Shown here one piece after another: positions 4,872 to 11,718 of a DNA stretch of 11,718 nucleotides. The translations under genes were made by a program, and so were the position numbers. Each line of letters opens with the position of its first letter. Position 1 is the stretch's first letter. The DNA comes from Candidatus Gastranaerophilales bacterium. GTDB taxonomy: Bacteria; Cyanobacteriota; Vampirovibrionia; Gastranaerophilales; Gastranaerophilaceae. The DNA lies in the NCBI GenBank assembly GCA_910587375.1, contig CAJULR010000028.1:1-11718 (forward strand), given 5' to 3'. The notes under the pieces were generated by a model. It did no database searches. It saw nothing but the letters and a program-made list of their open reading frames with translations, and was not told the origin of the DNA.

Positions 4872-5186
4872 ATGGATTTTAAAAATCTAAAATTTGTAAA
4901 AACAATTAAAAACTTAAGCCCGAAATTAAAATGGTTTATGTTTAAGAGCATTCAGGATTATAAAATCGGCTCAAAATACATAGACTATTTAATTCCCGAA
5001 GAAAACAAGGGAATTGAAAAAGACAATGAACGTCTTGAAAAAATGGTCAAAGAAAGCCTTATAAAAGAATTTGGGCCAAAGGTGAAAGATATGAAATCAT
5101 ATGACCTTTTAGTGGACGCTTGTGTGCACAATTTAAAGAAAAAACAGCTAAAAGGTTTGGATGATATTGAAGATATTGAGCTATAA
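4872..5186 (+). CDS. Hypothetical protein, 104 aa
   Basis: Unrecognised. ATG 4872 with GAGG 8 nt upstream. It is highly charged, mainly Lys and Glu, with predicted helices: LKFVKTIKNLSPKLKWFMFK near the start, then a polar middle (SKYIDYLIPEENKGIEKDNE) and an acidic end (GLDDIEDIEL). There is no signal peptide, membrane segment or catalytic motif. Its strong promoter and structured leader suggest an abundant or tightly controlled small protein. It converges with the glycosyltransferase gene, 50 bp apart, and no clear terminator is visible between them. Confidence 0.65.
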   Translation: MDFKNLKFVKTIKNLSPKLKWFMFKSIQDYKIGSKYIDYLIPEENKGIEKDNERLEKMVKESLIKEFGPKVKDMKSYDLLVDACVHNLKKKQLKGLDDIEDIEL

Positions 5187-5236
5187 GCTTAATATCGCCC
5201 TAATTTCTTTTTTTGGAAATATTTTAATGTAAACCT

Positions 5237-5980
5237 TTATTCTTCCCAGTATTTGCTTATCCATTTTGTGGGTTTAACATATCTTAAGCCCATTTTGCCA
5301 AAATATCCTTTTAAGGCCTGAGATGGGGTTGGCCTTCCGTGGAAAATAAGAATTTTTGCGTTTTGGGGGAATTTTGCCATCATAAAATAATTTAGAGGGA
5401 ATTTTCTAAGACAATTCCTTTTGAAGCTTACACACCAGCTTTTAGGCCAATATTTTAAAAGCTCTTTGTTTTGTTTGTCGCCAATTTCTTTTACTGCATA
5501 AGAAAGATAGGCCTGTTCGTTTCTGTGGCGCTCTCTTACGGCCTCGCCGTTTTGAATAAAGTTTGATAAAATTTCAGGATATTTTCCGATATCAAACCTG
5601 AAAACAGAAGAATTTCCGATTATGTCTTTTGGAAAATCCCAATCTTTAATAATTAAAAATTCGCCTTCTTCTTCAAAAAAAGAATTGATATTGTCTAAAA
5701 TTACAATGTCTAAATCAAGAAAAAGAGCCTGGCCTTCAAGGTCTGCAAGTTTTTCCTGGAACACGGTGAGCTTTCTCCAGCCCCTTTCAGGAAGCGCACT
5801 GTCTAATTGCATTTCAGGAAGCGGGCGAACCTCAATTCCTTCATTCAAGCCTTCGGAGTTGTCTGTAAAGCAGACAAACCTGTGTTCAAGGGTTAAATTC
5901 TTTTCAACCATTTTATAAAGCCTATTCACATATTCAGGCCCGAATTTATCTCCCCACTTCATGCAAATGACATTTTTCAT
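5237..5980 (-). CDS. Glycosyltransferase (GT-A fold, DxD type), 247 aa
   Basis: Probably a cytosolic nucleotide-sugar-dependent transferase acting on surface glycans. Residues 1-12 (MKNVICMKWGDK) with GPEYVNRLYKMV form the N-terminal strand and helix, VCFTDN (36-41) a second strand, and LFLDLDIVI (86-94) the metal-binding DxD motif (Asp89, Asp91). Later come IIKDWDFP, GNSSVFRFD, NEQAYLSYAV and the C-terminal ILIFHGRPTP, all in the order expected for GT8-like or related families. I chose ATG 5980, with a GGAG SD 7 nt upstream; a longer frame to 6073 lacks an SD and adds a basic unlike segment. There is no membrane anchor. It is divergent from the c-di-GMP gene and not in a visible glycan cluster, so the acceptor is unknown. 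Confidence 0.82.
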   Translation of the reverse strand: MKNVICMKWGDKFGPEYVNRLYKMVEKNLTLEHRFVCFTDNSEGLNEGIEVRPLPEMQLDSALPERGWRKLTVFQEKLADLEGQALFLDLDIVILDNINSFFEEEGEFLIIKDWDFPKDIIGNSSVFRFDIGKYPEILSNFIQNGEAVRERHRNEQAYLSYAVKEIGDKQNKELLKYWPKSWCVSFKRNCLRKFPLNYFMMAKFPQNAKILIFHGRPTPSQALKGYFGKMGLRYVKPTKWISKYWEE

Positions 5981-6020
5981 AAAAAATCTCCAACTCTTCC
6001 GCTTCCTCAAGTATATTTTA

Positions 6021-6026
6021 ATTATA
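6021..6026 (-). promoter_or_regulatory. -10 element for the glycosyltransferase gene
   Basis: Minus-strand TATAAT about 40 nt before ATG 5980; the sequence 17 bp upstream (TTATTT) is a poor -35. Confidence 0.4.
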
Positions 6027-6075
6027 AGACTTTTGCAAACCAAAAATAAAAATGGTGGATTTTTCCTTTTCATAC

Positions 6076-6105
6076 TTGATAAAAAGTGGAGAAAAGTTGT
6101 ATAAT
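6076..6105 (+). promoter_or_regulatory. Promoter of the GGDEF/HD-GYP gene, set for a leaderless mRNA
   Basis: TTGATA (6076-6081), 18-bp spacer, perfect TATAAT (6100-6105). Only 7 nt separate the -10 from ATG 6113, so the predicted start coincides with the start codon. Confidence 0.6.
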
Positions 6106-6112
6106 TAAAGCC

Positions 6113-8026
6113 ATGGGATTTTTTGATTGGATTAAAAACTCCGGCGAAAAGTTAAGACGGGTTGAAGATAAAATTTATCAACAAAGAACGGATTTTGTTG
6201 AAATCTATCAGCGCAATTTGGATTTAGAACGTGAAATTTCCCAAAGAACGGAAGAATTACACAACGCAAACCAAACCCTGCTAACCTTAGAACATGTTTG
6301 GGATATGATGAATTCTTCAAGGCCTCTTTCGAGCGTTTTAGAAACCATAGTTTCAAGCTTGCATGGCGAGTTTCGATATTTATACAGCTGCATTATTCAA
6401 AAGCAGCTTGATTCAAAGGGTGAATTTTTCGCATTTAAAACCTATTTGCAGAATGATTTTTCAATGAAGCTTGATCAATGCTTAAAAACGCCTCTTTTTG
6501 AAACAAGAATTAATATTAATAAAGAATCGTCTTTATATGAGGCTGTTGAAAATAAAAAAATCAGATATTATTCAATAAATGAAGATGTTTTCAATCTTTT
6601 ATTTCCTGAAAATTATTTTCCTGAAAAGCTTTCAGAGCTTAAAAACACAACTCTTGTAAAATCTTTAATGGTGCTTCCGATTGTGTCAAAAGAGTTTACA
6701 GGTTTTTTAGCTGTATTTTCTCCAAGGGAAGAGCCCAAAGATTCTGAAATCAATTTTCTAAACCTTTTTGCCCGCCAAATTGAGCTTGCAATAACAATTG
6801 CAAACCTTTTTGAAACGGTGAAAAAGCAGGCTGTAACAGACCCTTTGACGGAGCTTTTCAACCGTCGTTTCTACGAAGACGCTCTTGCGCGCGAAGCAAA
6901 GCGTGCACTTCGTTTAAATCAGCCATTTACGTTAATTTCACTGGATTTAGACAAGTTAAAACACATAAACGATATGTATGGCCACTCTGCAGGGGACGCT
7001 GCAATTAAAGCCGTGGCAAGGGTTATAAACAAAAATTCAAGGTCTGTCGATGTGCCATCGCGTGTTGGCGGGGAAGAATTTGCAATAATCCTTCCCGGTG
7101 TTGATTCCCAGGGCGGGCTTGTTGCGGCAGAAAGAATTCGTGCTTCTTTGGAAGCAGAGCCTGTTGAAATTGTAGGGAAAATTACTGCAAGTATTGGTGT
7201 TGCAACATTTATTGAACAAACTTCAAACCCGGATGAATTGGTTGAAATTGCAGATAAGGCAATGTATTTTGCAAAACAAAACGGCAGAAACCAGGTGAAA
7301 CTTGCAGAAGCGGCAGATGAAGTTTCCTGGCAGGAAGTTGCTGTTGACGCGTTTGTTCAAATTCTTGATAATCATAAAATCCCCTTCAGCGAAGCTATGG
7401 CGGATGATTTATACAAAAAACTTCAGACAAACCAGGAAAAAGCAAGCGGAAACTCTACAAAAGACCTTCTTTACAATGTTGTGGACACAATTTCAAAAAG
7501 CTATGCGCCCCAACACCAGGAAGGAATTACAAAAGCCAAAGTACAGCTTGCGTCAGCAATTGCAAAAAGGTTTGATCTTTCTAAAAATGATGTTGATAAG
7601 CTGAAAATCGCCATGCTTTTGTATGATATCGGAAACATTATGGTTCCAAACGACCTTTTAAAGAAGACTTCGCCCTTAACGGATGAAGAAAAGGCAACAA
7701 TTACAAAGCACCCAATCTATGCGGCGCAGGAAATTTTAAAACCTATAAGCCATGTTTCAAACATAATTCCTATAATAGAACACCACCACGAGGCATGGGA
7801 TGGAACGGGGTATCCAAGCAAGAAAAAAGGCGATGATATTCCTTTAATTTCGCAAATTATTCTAATCGTAGATTCATATTATGCAATGACTTCGGACAGG
7901 CCGTATCGCAAAGCATATACAGAAGCCGAAGCGGTTGAGGAAATTAAAAAATCCAGGGGCAAAAAATATTCTGAAGAATTGACGGATGAATTTGTCCATT
8001 CTATTGAAGATTTAAAAAGGATGTAA
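6113..8026 (+). CDS. GAF-GGDEF-HD-GYP cyclic-di-GMP signalling protein, 637 aa
   Basis: Soluble c-di-GMP protein. Order (numbered from ATG 6113): short coiled coil (about 10-55), GAF-like sensor (about 62-235), GGDEF (about 242-400), linker, HD-GYP-like domain (about 460-630). The cyclase domain looks intact: DLDKLKHIND metal site, GGEEF active site (319-323) and an RxxD inhibitory site (Arg310, Asp313) five residues before it. The HD-GYP part keeps His468, His533, the HHHEAWDGTGYP signature (557-568) and Asp587, but the defining HD pair reads YD (504-505) and the usual GK is GN. Cyclase activity is therefore likely, while phosphodiesterase activity is doubtful. There are no membrane segments, so the GAF domain would sense a cytosolic signal. 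A GTG-started frame from 6086 is possible but covers the promoter. The zinc-ribbon gene follows after 77 nt. Confidence 0.93.
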   Translation: MGFFDWIKNSGEKLRRVEDKIYQQRTDFVEIYQRNLDLEREISQRTEELHNANQTLLTLEHVWDMMNSSRPLSSVLETIVSSLHGEFRYLYSCIIQKQLDSKGEFFAFKTYLQNDFSMKLDQCLKTPLFETRININKESSLYEAVENKKIRYYSINEDVFNLLFPENYFPEKLSELKNTTLVKSLMVLPIVSKEFTGFLAVFSPREEPKDSEINFLNLFARQIELAITIANLFETVKKQAVTDPLTELFNRRFYEDALAREAKRALRLNQPFTLISLDLDKLKHINDMYGHSAGDAAIKAVARVINKNSRSVDVPSRVGGEEFAIILPGVDSQGGLVAAERIRASLEAEPVEIVGKITASIGVATFIEQTSNPDELVEIADKAMYFAKQNGRNQVKLAEAADEVSWQEVAVDAFVQILDNHKIPFSEAMADDLYKKLQTNQEKASGNSTKDLLYNVVDTISKSYAPQHQEGITKAKVQLASAIAKRFDLSKNDVDKLKIAMLLYDIGNIMVPNDLLKKTSPLTDEEKATITKHPIYAAQEILKPISHVSNIIPIIEHHHEAWDGTGYPSKKKGDDIPLISQIILIVDSYYAMTSDRPYRKAYTEAEAVEEIKKSRGKKYSEELTDEFVHSIEDLKRM

Positions 8027-8103
8027 AAACGCCTAAAAACCTTGTTTGAAAGGCTTTTAAGGTAAAAAATTTCAAATAAACAGTTAAAAAGAGAGGAAAA
8101 AAT

Positions 8104-8562
8104 ATGTTTTGTCCAAAATGTGGAAAAGAAATGGATAATGCGGATGTTTTTTGTAAATCCTGTGGAGAACAGGTGAAAAAAGATAATGTTGAAGTTTCCC
8201 TGCTTGATTTTAAACCGAAAAAAACAGGCTGGCAGGCTTTGTTAATCTATCTTTTGTTTGTTGTAGGGCAAATTTTACTTTTAAGTTTTATCGCTTATAT
8301 AATGATGACAGTTATGAAAGCCCAAGGCGCAACCATCGACCCTGTTACGTTTAGGGCTACATCCAAAAAATGGGGCTTATTGTTTAACCCGCTTACAGCA
8401 ATGGTTTTAAGCCTTGTTATTATGAAGATTAAAAACCTTTTCAATTCAAAAAAAGCTTATGTTATGCTTTTCTTTGCAATTGTTATGTCATACCTTTTCA
8501 GCGCGGTTATAGGGTTTATTTTCCCTGCAGTTTTAACCCGTTTCACTCCCGTTGAAGAATAA
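8104..8562 (+). CDS. Zinc-ribbon membrane protein, 152 aa
   Basis: ATG 8104 with GAGAGG upstream. The N-terminus is a four-cysteine zinc ribbon: FCPKCGKE and FCKSCGEQ (Cys3, Cys6, Cys17, Cys20). A polar linker (about 22-42) leads to three hydrophobic segments at about 44-68, 90-107 and 118-143. Such cytosolic zinc-ribbon plus membrane-helix proteins are common in bacteria and mostly uncharacterised; the ribbon probably mediates protein contacts rather than catalysis. It lies 77 nt after the c-di-GMP gene on the same strand, with a weak imperfect hairpin between, so co-transcription is possible. A terminator follows at 8588-8620. Confidence 0.82.
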   Translation: MFCPKCGKEMDNADVFCKSCGEQVKKDNVEVSLLDFKPKKTGWQALLIYLLFVVGQILLLSFIAYIMMTVMKAQGATIDPVTFRATSKKWGLLFNPLTAMVLSLVIMKIKNLFNSKKAYVMLFFAIVMSYLFSAVIGFIFPAVLTRFTPVEE

Positions 8563-8587
8563 AATTTTGACATATTTGACATACTTA

Positions 8588-8620
8588 TAAAGGCCTGAAA
8601 TTTATCGTTTCGGGCCTTTA
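8588..8620. terminator. Bidirectional terminator between convergent genes
   Basis: TAAAGGCCTGAAA (8588-8600) pairs with TTTCGGGCCTTTA (8608-8620), 13 bp with one G-T pair and a 7-nt loop. The A/T flanks give a T run on both strands. It serves the zinc-ribbon gene (plus) and the FlhA-like gene (minus). Confidence 0.75.
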
Positions 8621-8650
8621 TATCTTTCCAAGTTTATTAATATATTGTTT

Positions 8651-10108
8651 TTATATGCTTCCTAAAATTTTCAATTCAAATTCGGGGGTAACTTCTTCAA
8701 GACAGATTACAGGAATGTCTGTATAAAGCTCTGACACAAGGACAAAAAGCATATGCCTTAAGTGTTGCGGTGCAACAAGCACTATATCTTTTTTAGATGA
8801 AATTTCTTCAATTGTTTGTGTGAATTTTTCAAATTTCATACCGTCAATTTTTACAATGCCTGTTTCATTATCCCCGCCTTCAGATTGTGCTTCAAGCATT
8901 TCAATCACTTTGTCGTTCACTTCATATCCAATGATTTCCTTGTCATCATTGCTTAAGGCCCAGCAAATTTGCCTTGAAAGTGAAACACGAAGCTTATCTA
9001 AAAGGTCCGCTTTGGATTGGTCATCTGCATAATCATTAATTTTTTCAAAGATATAAATAACATCTTTAACGCTCACTTTTTCTCTGATTAAAGAGCAGAA
9101 AAGATATTTAAGTTCTGATAGTGAGATAAAATCGCCTAAAATATTATCAATTAAAAGGGCATTATTTTCGCTTACAATTTCAATATAGCGGTTCAGGTCA
9201 TTATAGTTGAAAATTTCTGATACACATTTAATTGCAAAATATTTTAAATACTGCGCGATGTAAGCACTTGGGTTCATTCCTTCTGCCCAAAAATCTTTCG
9301 CATCGGCTTCTGGAATCCAGACAATTTTTCTTCCTGAAAGCGGGTCAATCCCTTTAATTGTGCCTTTCGGGTATTTTTTCAGATTTAATTCATCGCAAAA
9401 ATATACAACATGTTCAGGATATGCCTGGGCCTGAATTATAGGAATAGAGTGGATGTTGATTGTAAAAGTGTATTCATCCAATTCCGGGTTTTCTAAAAAT
9501 AAAACCTTTGGAATGATGTAGCCGACCTCGTTTGTCAGCTCCTGTCGTACTTTTACGGTTTCTGCAAGCAGATTTGTTCCCGCTTTTGAGGGGTTATTTA
9601 GGGAATAAATTTCTTCGCTTAAATGGATAGAAAGCCTTTCTTCCCCAAGGGCGTTTGCCATTTTGGACGGGGAGAGCAAGCTTTTCAATTGTTTTTTAAG
9701 ATTATTAAGTTCGTTAACTTCTTTTGCAATTTCTTCGTTTAAAACTTCTCTCTCATCTGCCTTTGCGCCTTCAAGGAAGTGTTTTAAATCTTCAATTTTT
9801 TCTCTTTTTTCTCTTATTTTCTTTTGAAAATTGAGGCAAAGTTCATACGGCTCTTCTTTTGAATAGAGCATTTTTTCCATCTTTGTCTTATATCCCTGGA
9901 TATCTTCAAATTCGCTTTCGCTTTTTGAAAATTCCACTTCTTTTACAAAGATGACATTATAAACAACCTTGTTTTCAACTTCTCCTTCATGCAGAGAATA
10001 CAAATCCCAGCCTTGTTTGGACATTGAATTCAAAATGTTTTCAAGGCCCTGAATGTCTTCAAGCGGGCAAGTTTTTATACAAAATTCCTGTCGTGTATTT
10101 TTAAACAT
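8651..10108 (-). CDS. Soluble FlhA/SctV-type C-terminal domain protein without membrane region, 485 aa
   Basis: FlhA and SctV form the export gate of flagella and type III secretion. Normally an N-terminal membrane half of 6-8 helices precedes a cytoplasmic domain that docks chaperone-substrate complexes. Here residues about 157-485 match that cytoplasmic domain along its full length: LSIHLSEEIYSL, VRQELTNEVGYIIPKV (187-202), SGRKIVWIPE, SELKYLFCSLIREKVSVKDV, LRVSLSRQIC (373-382) and the closing VLVAPQHLRHML...DIPVICLEEV. There is no transmembrane segment. The N-terminus is instead a small domain (1-58) with KQGWDLYSL and YNVIFVKEV, resembling DUF4177-like folds, followed by a Lys/Glu coiled coil (about 90-145). 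ATG 10108 has only a weak SD. No flagellar or secretion genes adjoin it. It may be a cytosolic adaptor using the chaperone-docking fold, or part of a gate encoded elsewhere. Homology is firm; the role is unknown. Confidence 0.85.
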   Translation of the reverse strand: MFKNTRQEFCIKTCPLEDIQGLENILNSMSKQGWDLYSLHEGEVENKVVYNVIFVKEVEFSKSESEFEDIQGYKTKMEKMLYSKEEPYELCLNFQKKIREKREKIEDLKHFLEGAKADEREVLNEEIAKEVNELNNLKKQLKSLLSPSKMANALGEERLSIHLSEEIYSLNNPSKAGTNLLAETVKVRQELTNEVGYIIPKVLFLENPELDEYTFTINIHSIPIIQAQAYPEHVVYFCDELNLKKYPKGTIKGIDPLSGRKIVWIPEADAKDFWAEGMNPSAYIAQYLKYFAIKCVSEIFNYNDLNRYIEIVSENNALLIDNILGDFISLSELKYLFCSLIREKVSVKDVIYIFEKINDYADDQSKADLLDKLRVSLSRQICWALSNDDKEIIGYEVNDKVIEMLEAQSEGGDNETGIVKIDGMKFEKFTQTIEEISSKKDIVLVAPQHLRHMLFVLVSELYTDIPVICLEEVTPEFELKILGSI

Positions 10109-10122
10109 ATCTCTATTTTAAC

Positions 10123-10134
10123 ATAAAATTTTAT
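10123..10134. promoter_or_regulatory. Perfect 12-bp palindrome upstream of the FlhA-like gene
   Basis: ATAAAATTTTAT lies 15 nt before ATG 10108, between this gene and the divergent SRP RNA. It could be an operator or just an AT-rich promoter region. Confidence 0.25.
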
Positions 10135-10183
10135 CGTTTTTTAATATGTTTTTGAAAGGGTTTTAAACCGAGTTTTGTTTTTA

Positions 10184-10192
10184 TGTTACAAT
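10184..10192 (+). promoter_or_regulatory. ffs: Extended -10 promoter of the SRP RNA
   Basis: TGT followed by TACAAT forms an extended -10 element; no good -35 is visible, as is common for this type. The RNA would start about 7 nt later, at 10199-10200. Confidence 0.5.
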
Positions 10193-10198
10193 ATTTTT

Positions 10199-10461
10199 AA
10201 CCACGCTCCACGGGGTGTTGCAAACTCTTGACCGGAAGCCTACGCCGGGTGCAGAGCCTACCGTGAGGGTTTGGATGATAACAATTGAAAAATTAAATAT
10301 TGTTGAGAATTGTTTTTGAAACGGCGATTATGCAGCCGGACCGTGTCAGGATGGAAACATAGCAGCACCAGGTTGAGGTTAACGGGTGTTTTAAAAACAA
10401 GAGGAGATGTTTGGTTTAGAGATTTTATTTTTCATTTTCGAAAGGTAGTGGCGTGGTTTTT
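10199..10461 (+). ncRNA. ffs: Signal recognition particle RNA, long form
   Basis: RNA scaffold of the signal recognition particle, which binds Ffh and targets membrane proteins to the translocon. The Ffh-binding domain is unmistakable: GTGTCAGG (10343-10350), stem ATG, GAAA tetraloop (10354-10357), stem CAT, AGCAGCAC (10361-10368). A 13-bp rod helix joins TTGTTTTTGAAAC (10310-10322) to GTTTTAAAAACAA (10388-10400) with one G-T pair. The ends pair as well: AACCACGC (10199-10206) with GCGTGGTT (10451-10458), running into a T stretch that also serves as terminator. At about 260 nt it is the long type with a 5' Alu-like region, as in Bacillus, rather than the roughly 100-nt 4.5S type. The core is certain; the exact ends are inferred from pairing and the promoter. 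Confidence 0.88.
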
Positions 10462-10486
10462 AACAAAGAATTTAAGGAAATGTTGA

Positions 10487-11410
10487 ATGCCAAAGAAGAG
10501 AGAAATTGAAGTTGTAGTCGATGTTGAAACCACAGGGCTTGATTATACCAAGGAAAAAATTATCGAATTTGCCGGTGTGAAGCTTGTAAACGGAGAAATC
10601 ACCGAAAAATTTGAAACCCTGATAAATGCAAAACAGCACATAAGAAAATCTTCCCAGGCAATTCACGGTATAACTGAAGAAATGCTTGAAAGCGCACCTA
10701 CGGAGGAAGAAATTTATCCGAAAATTTTTGAATTTTTAGGGGATTATCCAATTGTTGCGCATAATGCAATTTTTGATTTCAGCTTTTTAAACAGAACTTC
10801 AAAACGCCTCTATGACAAGCCTTTAGAAAACCACCACATTGATACACAAATTATGTTCAAAGAAATCTACCCCCAGCTTGAATCTTGCGGGCTTGAAGCC
10901 TTAATGAATACGTTTAATGTGGATTTTTCAACGCGCCACAGGGCAATGGCGGACGCCGAGGGGCTTGCGCTTTGTTACCCCGCACTAAAAAAAATGTATT
11001 TTCAAAAGTATGAGTGGCAATTGAGCCAGCTTGATAATATTGAATATCTTTTTGAAAGATATTTAAGGCTTCAGCAGGCAATTACCGTTATGCAGTCTGA
11101 AATTCAGGATTTAAGGTCAATTTTTAAAGTATATTTTGAAAAAGGCGGAAAAGATATTACTGCAAATTCAGGTGAAATTTTAACCTATAACTGCAAAAAA
11201 ACCTTTTCATATGACTTTGTCCAAATTAAAGATATTTTGGATGAAATTGGCGCACTGCCAAAGGCTGTAAGGATAAACAATGCGTTTATAGACAGGCTTG
11301 TAGGCGGCGCCGGCATAGACGCAGAAATCAAGGATAAAATTAGAGCGGCAAGGTGTGAAATTACGGAAAATAAAACATTTAATGTCGTAAAACCCGACAG
11401 GTGCCATTAG
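10487..11410 (+). CDS. DnaQ-like 3'-5' exonuclease (DEDDh) with a C-terminal extension, 307 aa
   Basis: Residues 8-170 are an RNase-T/DnaQ fold exonuclease as in the DNA polymerase III epsilon subunit. All catalytic residues are present: VDVETTG (Asp12, Glu14), HNAIFD (Asp97) and HRAMADAE (His151, Asp156), making it the DEDDh type. It removes nucleotides from 3' ends of DNA, using two metal ions. Residues about 175-307 are an additional region I do not recognise, with a helical stretch (LFERYLRLQQAITVMQSEIQ) and a KGGKDITANSGEI segment; it does not look like the polymerase-binding tail of E. coli epsilon. ATG 10487 has AAGGA 8 nt upstream. It lies 26 nt after the SRP RNA and may be reached by read-through, since no promoter of its own is evident. 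It could be the replicative proofreading subunit or a repair exonuclease. Confidence 0.9.
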   Translation: MPKKREIEVVVDVETTGLDYTKEKIIEFAGVKLVNGEITEKFETLINAKQHIRKSSQAIHGITEEMLESAPTEEEIYPKIFEFLGDYPIVAHNAIFDFSFLNRTSKRLYDKPLENHHIDTQIMFKEIYPQLESCGLEALMNTFNVDFSTRHRAMADAEGLALCYPALKKMYFQKYEWQLSQLDNIEYLFERYLRLQQAITVMQSEIQDLRSIFKVYFEKGGKDITANSGEILTYNCKKTFSYDFVQIKDILDEIGALPKAVRINNAFIDRLVGGAGIDAEIKDKIRAARCEITENKTFNVVKPDRCH

Positions 11411-11718
11411 GATTGCATATGGCAACCAATGGAATGCAAAATAATTCAAATGAATAGCGATAATGATAAAAAAGTCTTTCTAAAAGAAGCCCGTAGACCG
11501 GGTTTTAACCCAACACTATTATCCGGGCATTTAAATAATATTTAAAATTTCCTGATATATCTTGTTTTCAGGGGTATATTATTAACTTTTATTACAAAAT
11601 ATTACACTTTGTTAACTAAAAAGTATATAAAAAAGCAATATTTTTGATAACAAATACTTTATATAAGTACGAGAGAGAGAAAAAAAAAAAAAAAAAAAAG
11701 AGAGAAAACCACACAAAA
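11411..11718. other. Intergenic end region: repeat copy, AT-rich sequence, A homopolymer
   Basis: No supported gene. A weak hairpin TTGCAT/ATGCAA (11413-11439) follows the exonuclease gene, then repeat copy 3, then about 130 bp of AT-rich sequence with TATATA motifs but no good promoter pair. It ends in a GA-repeat, 20 consecutive A (11680-11699) and a purine-rich tail. This could be the upstream region of a gene beyond the window or a contig-end artefact. Confidence 0.5.
11489..11514 (-). repeat. Dispersed palindrome family, copy 3
   Basis: On the minus strand GTTGGGTTAAAACCCGGTC followed by TACGGGC. It lies about 80 nt after the dnaQ-like stop codon. The three copies share a 26-bp unit in a window of under 12 kb, implying many copies genome-wide (REP-like). 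Confidence 0.7.

Noticed and set aside
5981..6073. N-terminal extension of the glycosyltransferase to ATG 6073
   Set aside because: No SD there, covers the probable promoter, and the basic segment does not fit the family; ATG 5980 has a good SD.
11450..11545. 31-codon plus-strand frame across repeat copy 3
   Set aside because: No SD, no promoter, and about a third of it is repeat sequence.
11680..11699. Run of 20 A near the end as a functional signal
   Set aside because: More likely a sequencing or assembly edge effect or simple slippage tract; no gene context is visible to support a role.

Overview
The window looks like a chromosomal piece of a low-GC, host- or gut-associated bacterium. 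It uses good Shine-Dalgarno (SD) sites and sigma70-type promoters. My best guess is the non-photosynthetic sister group of Cyanobacteria (Gastranaerophilales/Melainabacteria). This rests on the prepilin style, the many lineage-specific small hypotheticals and the dispersed palindromic repeats, and it is an inference, not a proof. No phage, plasmid or transposase gene is visible.

Layout. 1-297 (minus) is the N-terminal part of a type IV prepilin-like protein. 340-580 is a compact locus: a consensus promoter drives a structured, terminated plus-strand RNA that lies antisense to a 25-codon membrane-peptide gene with a strong SD, the layout of a type I toxin-antitoxin. 651-1370 (minus) is an unrecognised 239-aa protein. 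Its promoter and SD sit inside the hairpin that ends the pgk transcript (1476-2672, minus). 2780-3120 is a repeat cluster without genes, followed by coding remnants. 3467-3796 (minus) is an XRE regulator with a TTG start, divergent from a 67-aa one-helix membrane protein (3969-4172). 4325-4588 (minus) and 4872-5186 (plus) are small hypotheticals; the second has a strong promoter and a structured leader of about 150 nt.

5237-5980 (minus) is a DxD glycosyltransferase, divergent from a GAF-GGDEF-HD-GYP c-di-GMP protein (6113-8026, probably leaderless). That is followed by a zinc-ribbon membrane protein (8104-8562) and a shared terminator. 8651-10108 (minus) is a soluble homologue of the cytoplasmic domain of FlhA/SctV (flagellar or type III export gate) with a different N-terminus and no membrane part. 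Divergent from it are an SRP RNA (about 10199-10461) and a DnaQ-like DEDDh exonuclease (10487-11410). The last 300 bases hold a repeat copy, AT-rich sequence and a 20-A homopolymer.

Themes. Several genes concern the cell surface, export or signalling (prepilin, glycosyltransferase, c-di-GMP enzyme, FlhA-like domain, SRP RNA), but they are separate transcription units rather than one operon. The two points most worth a second look are the candidate type I toxin-antitoxin locus and the membrane-less FlhA-C protein.
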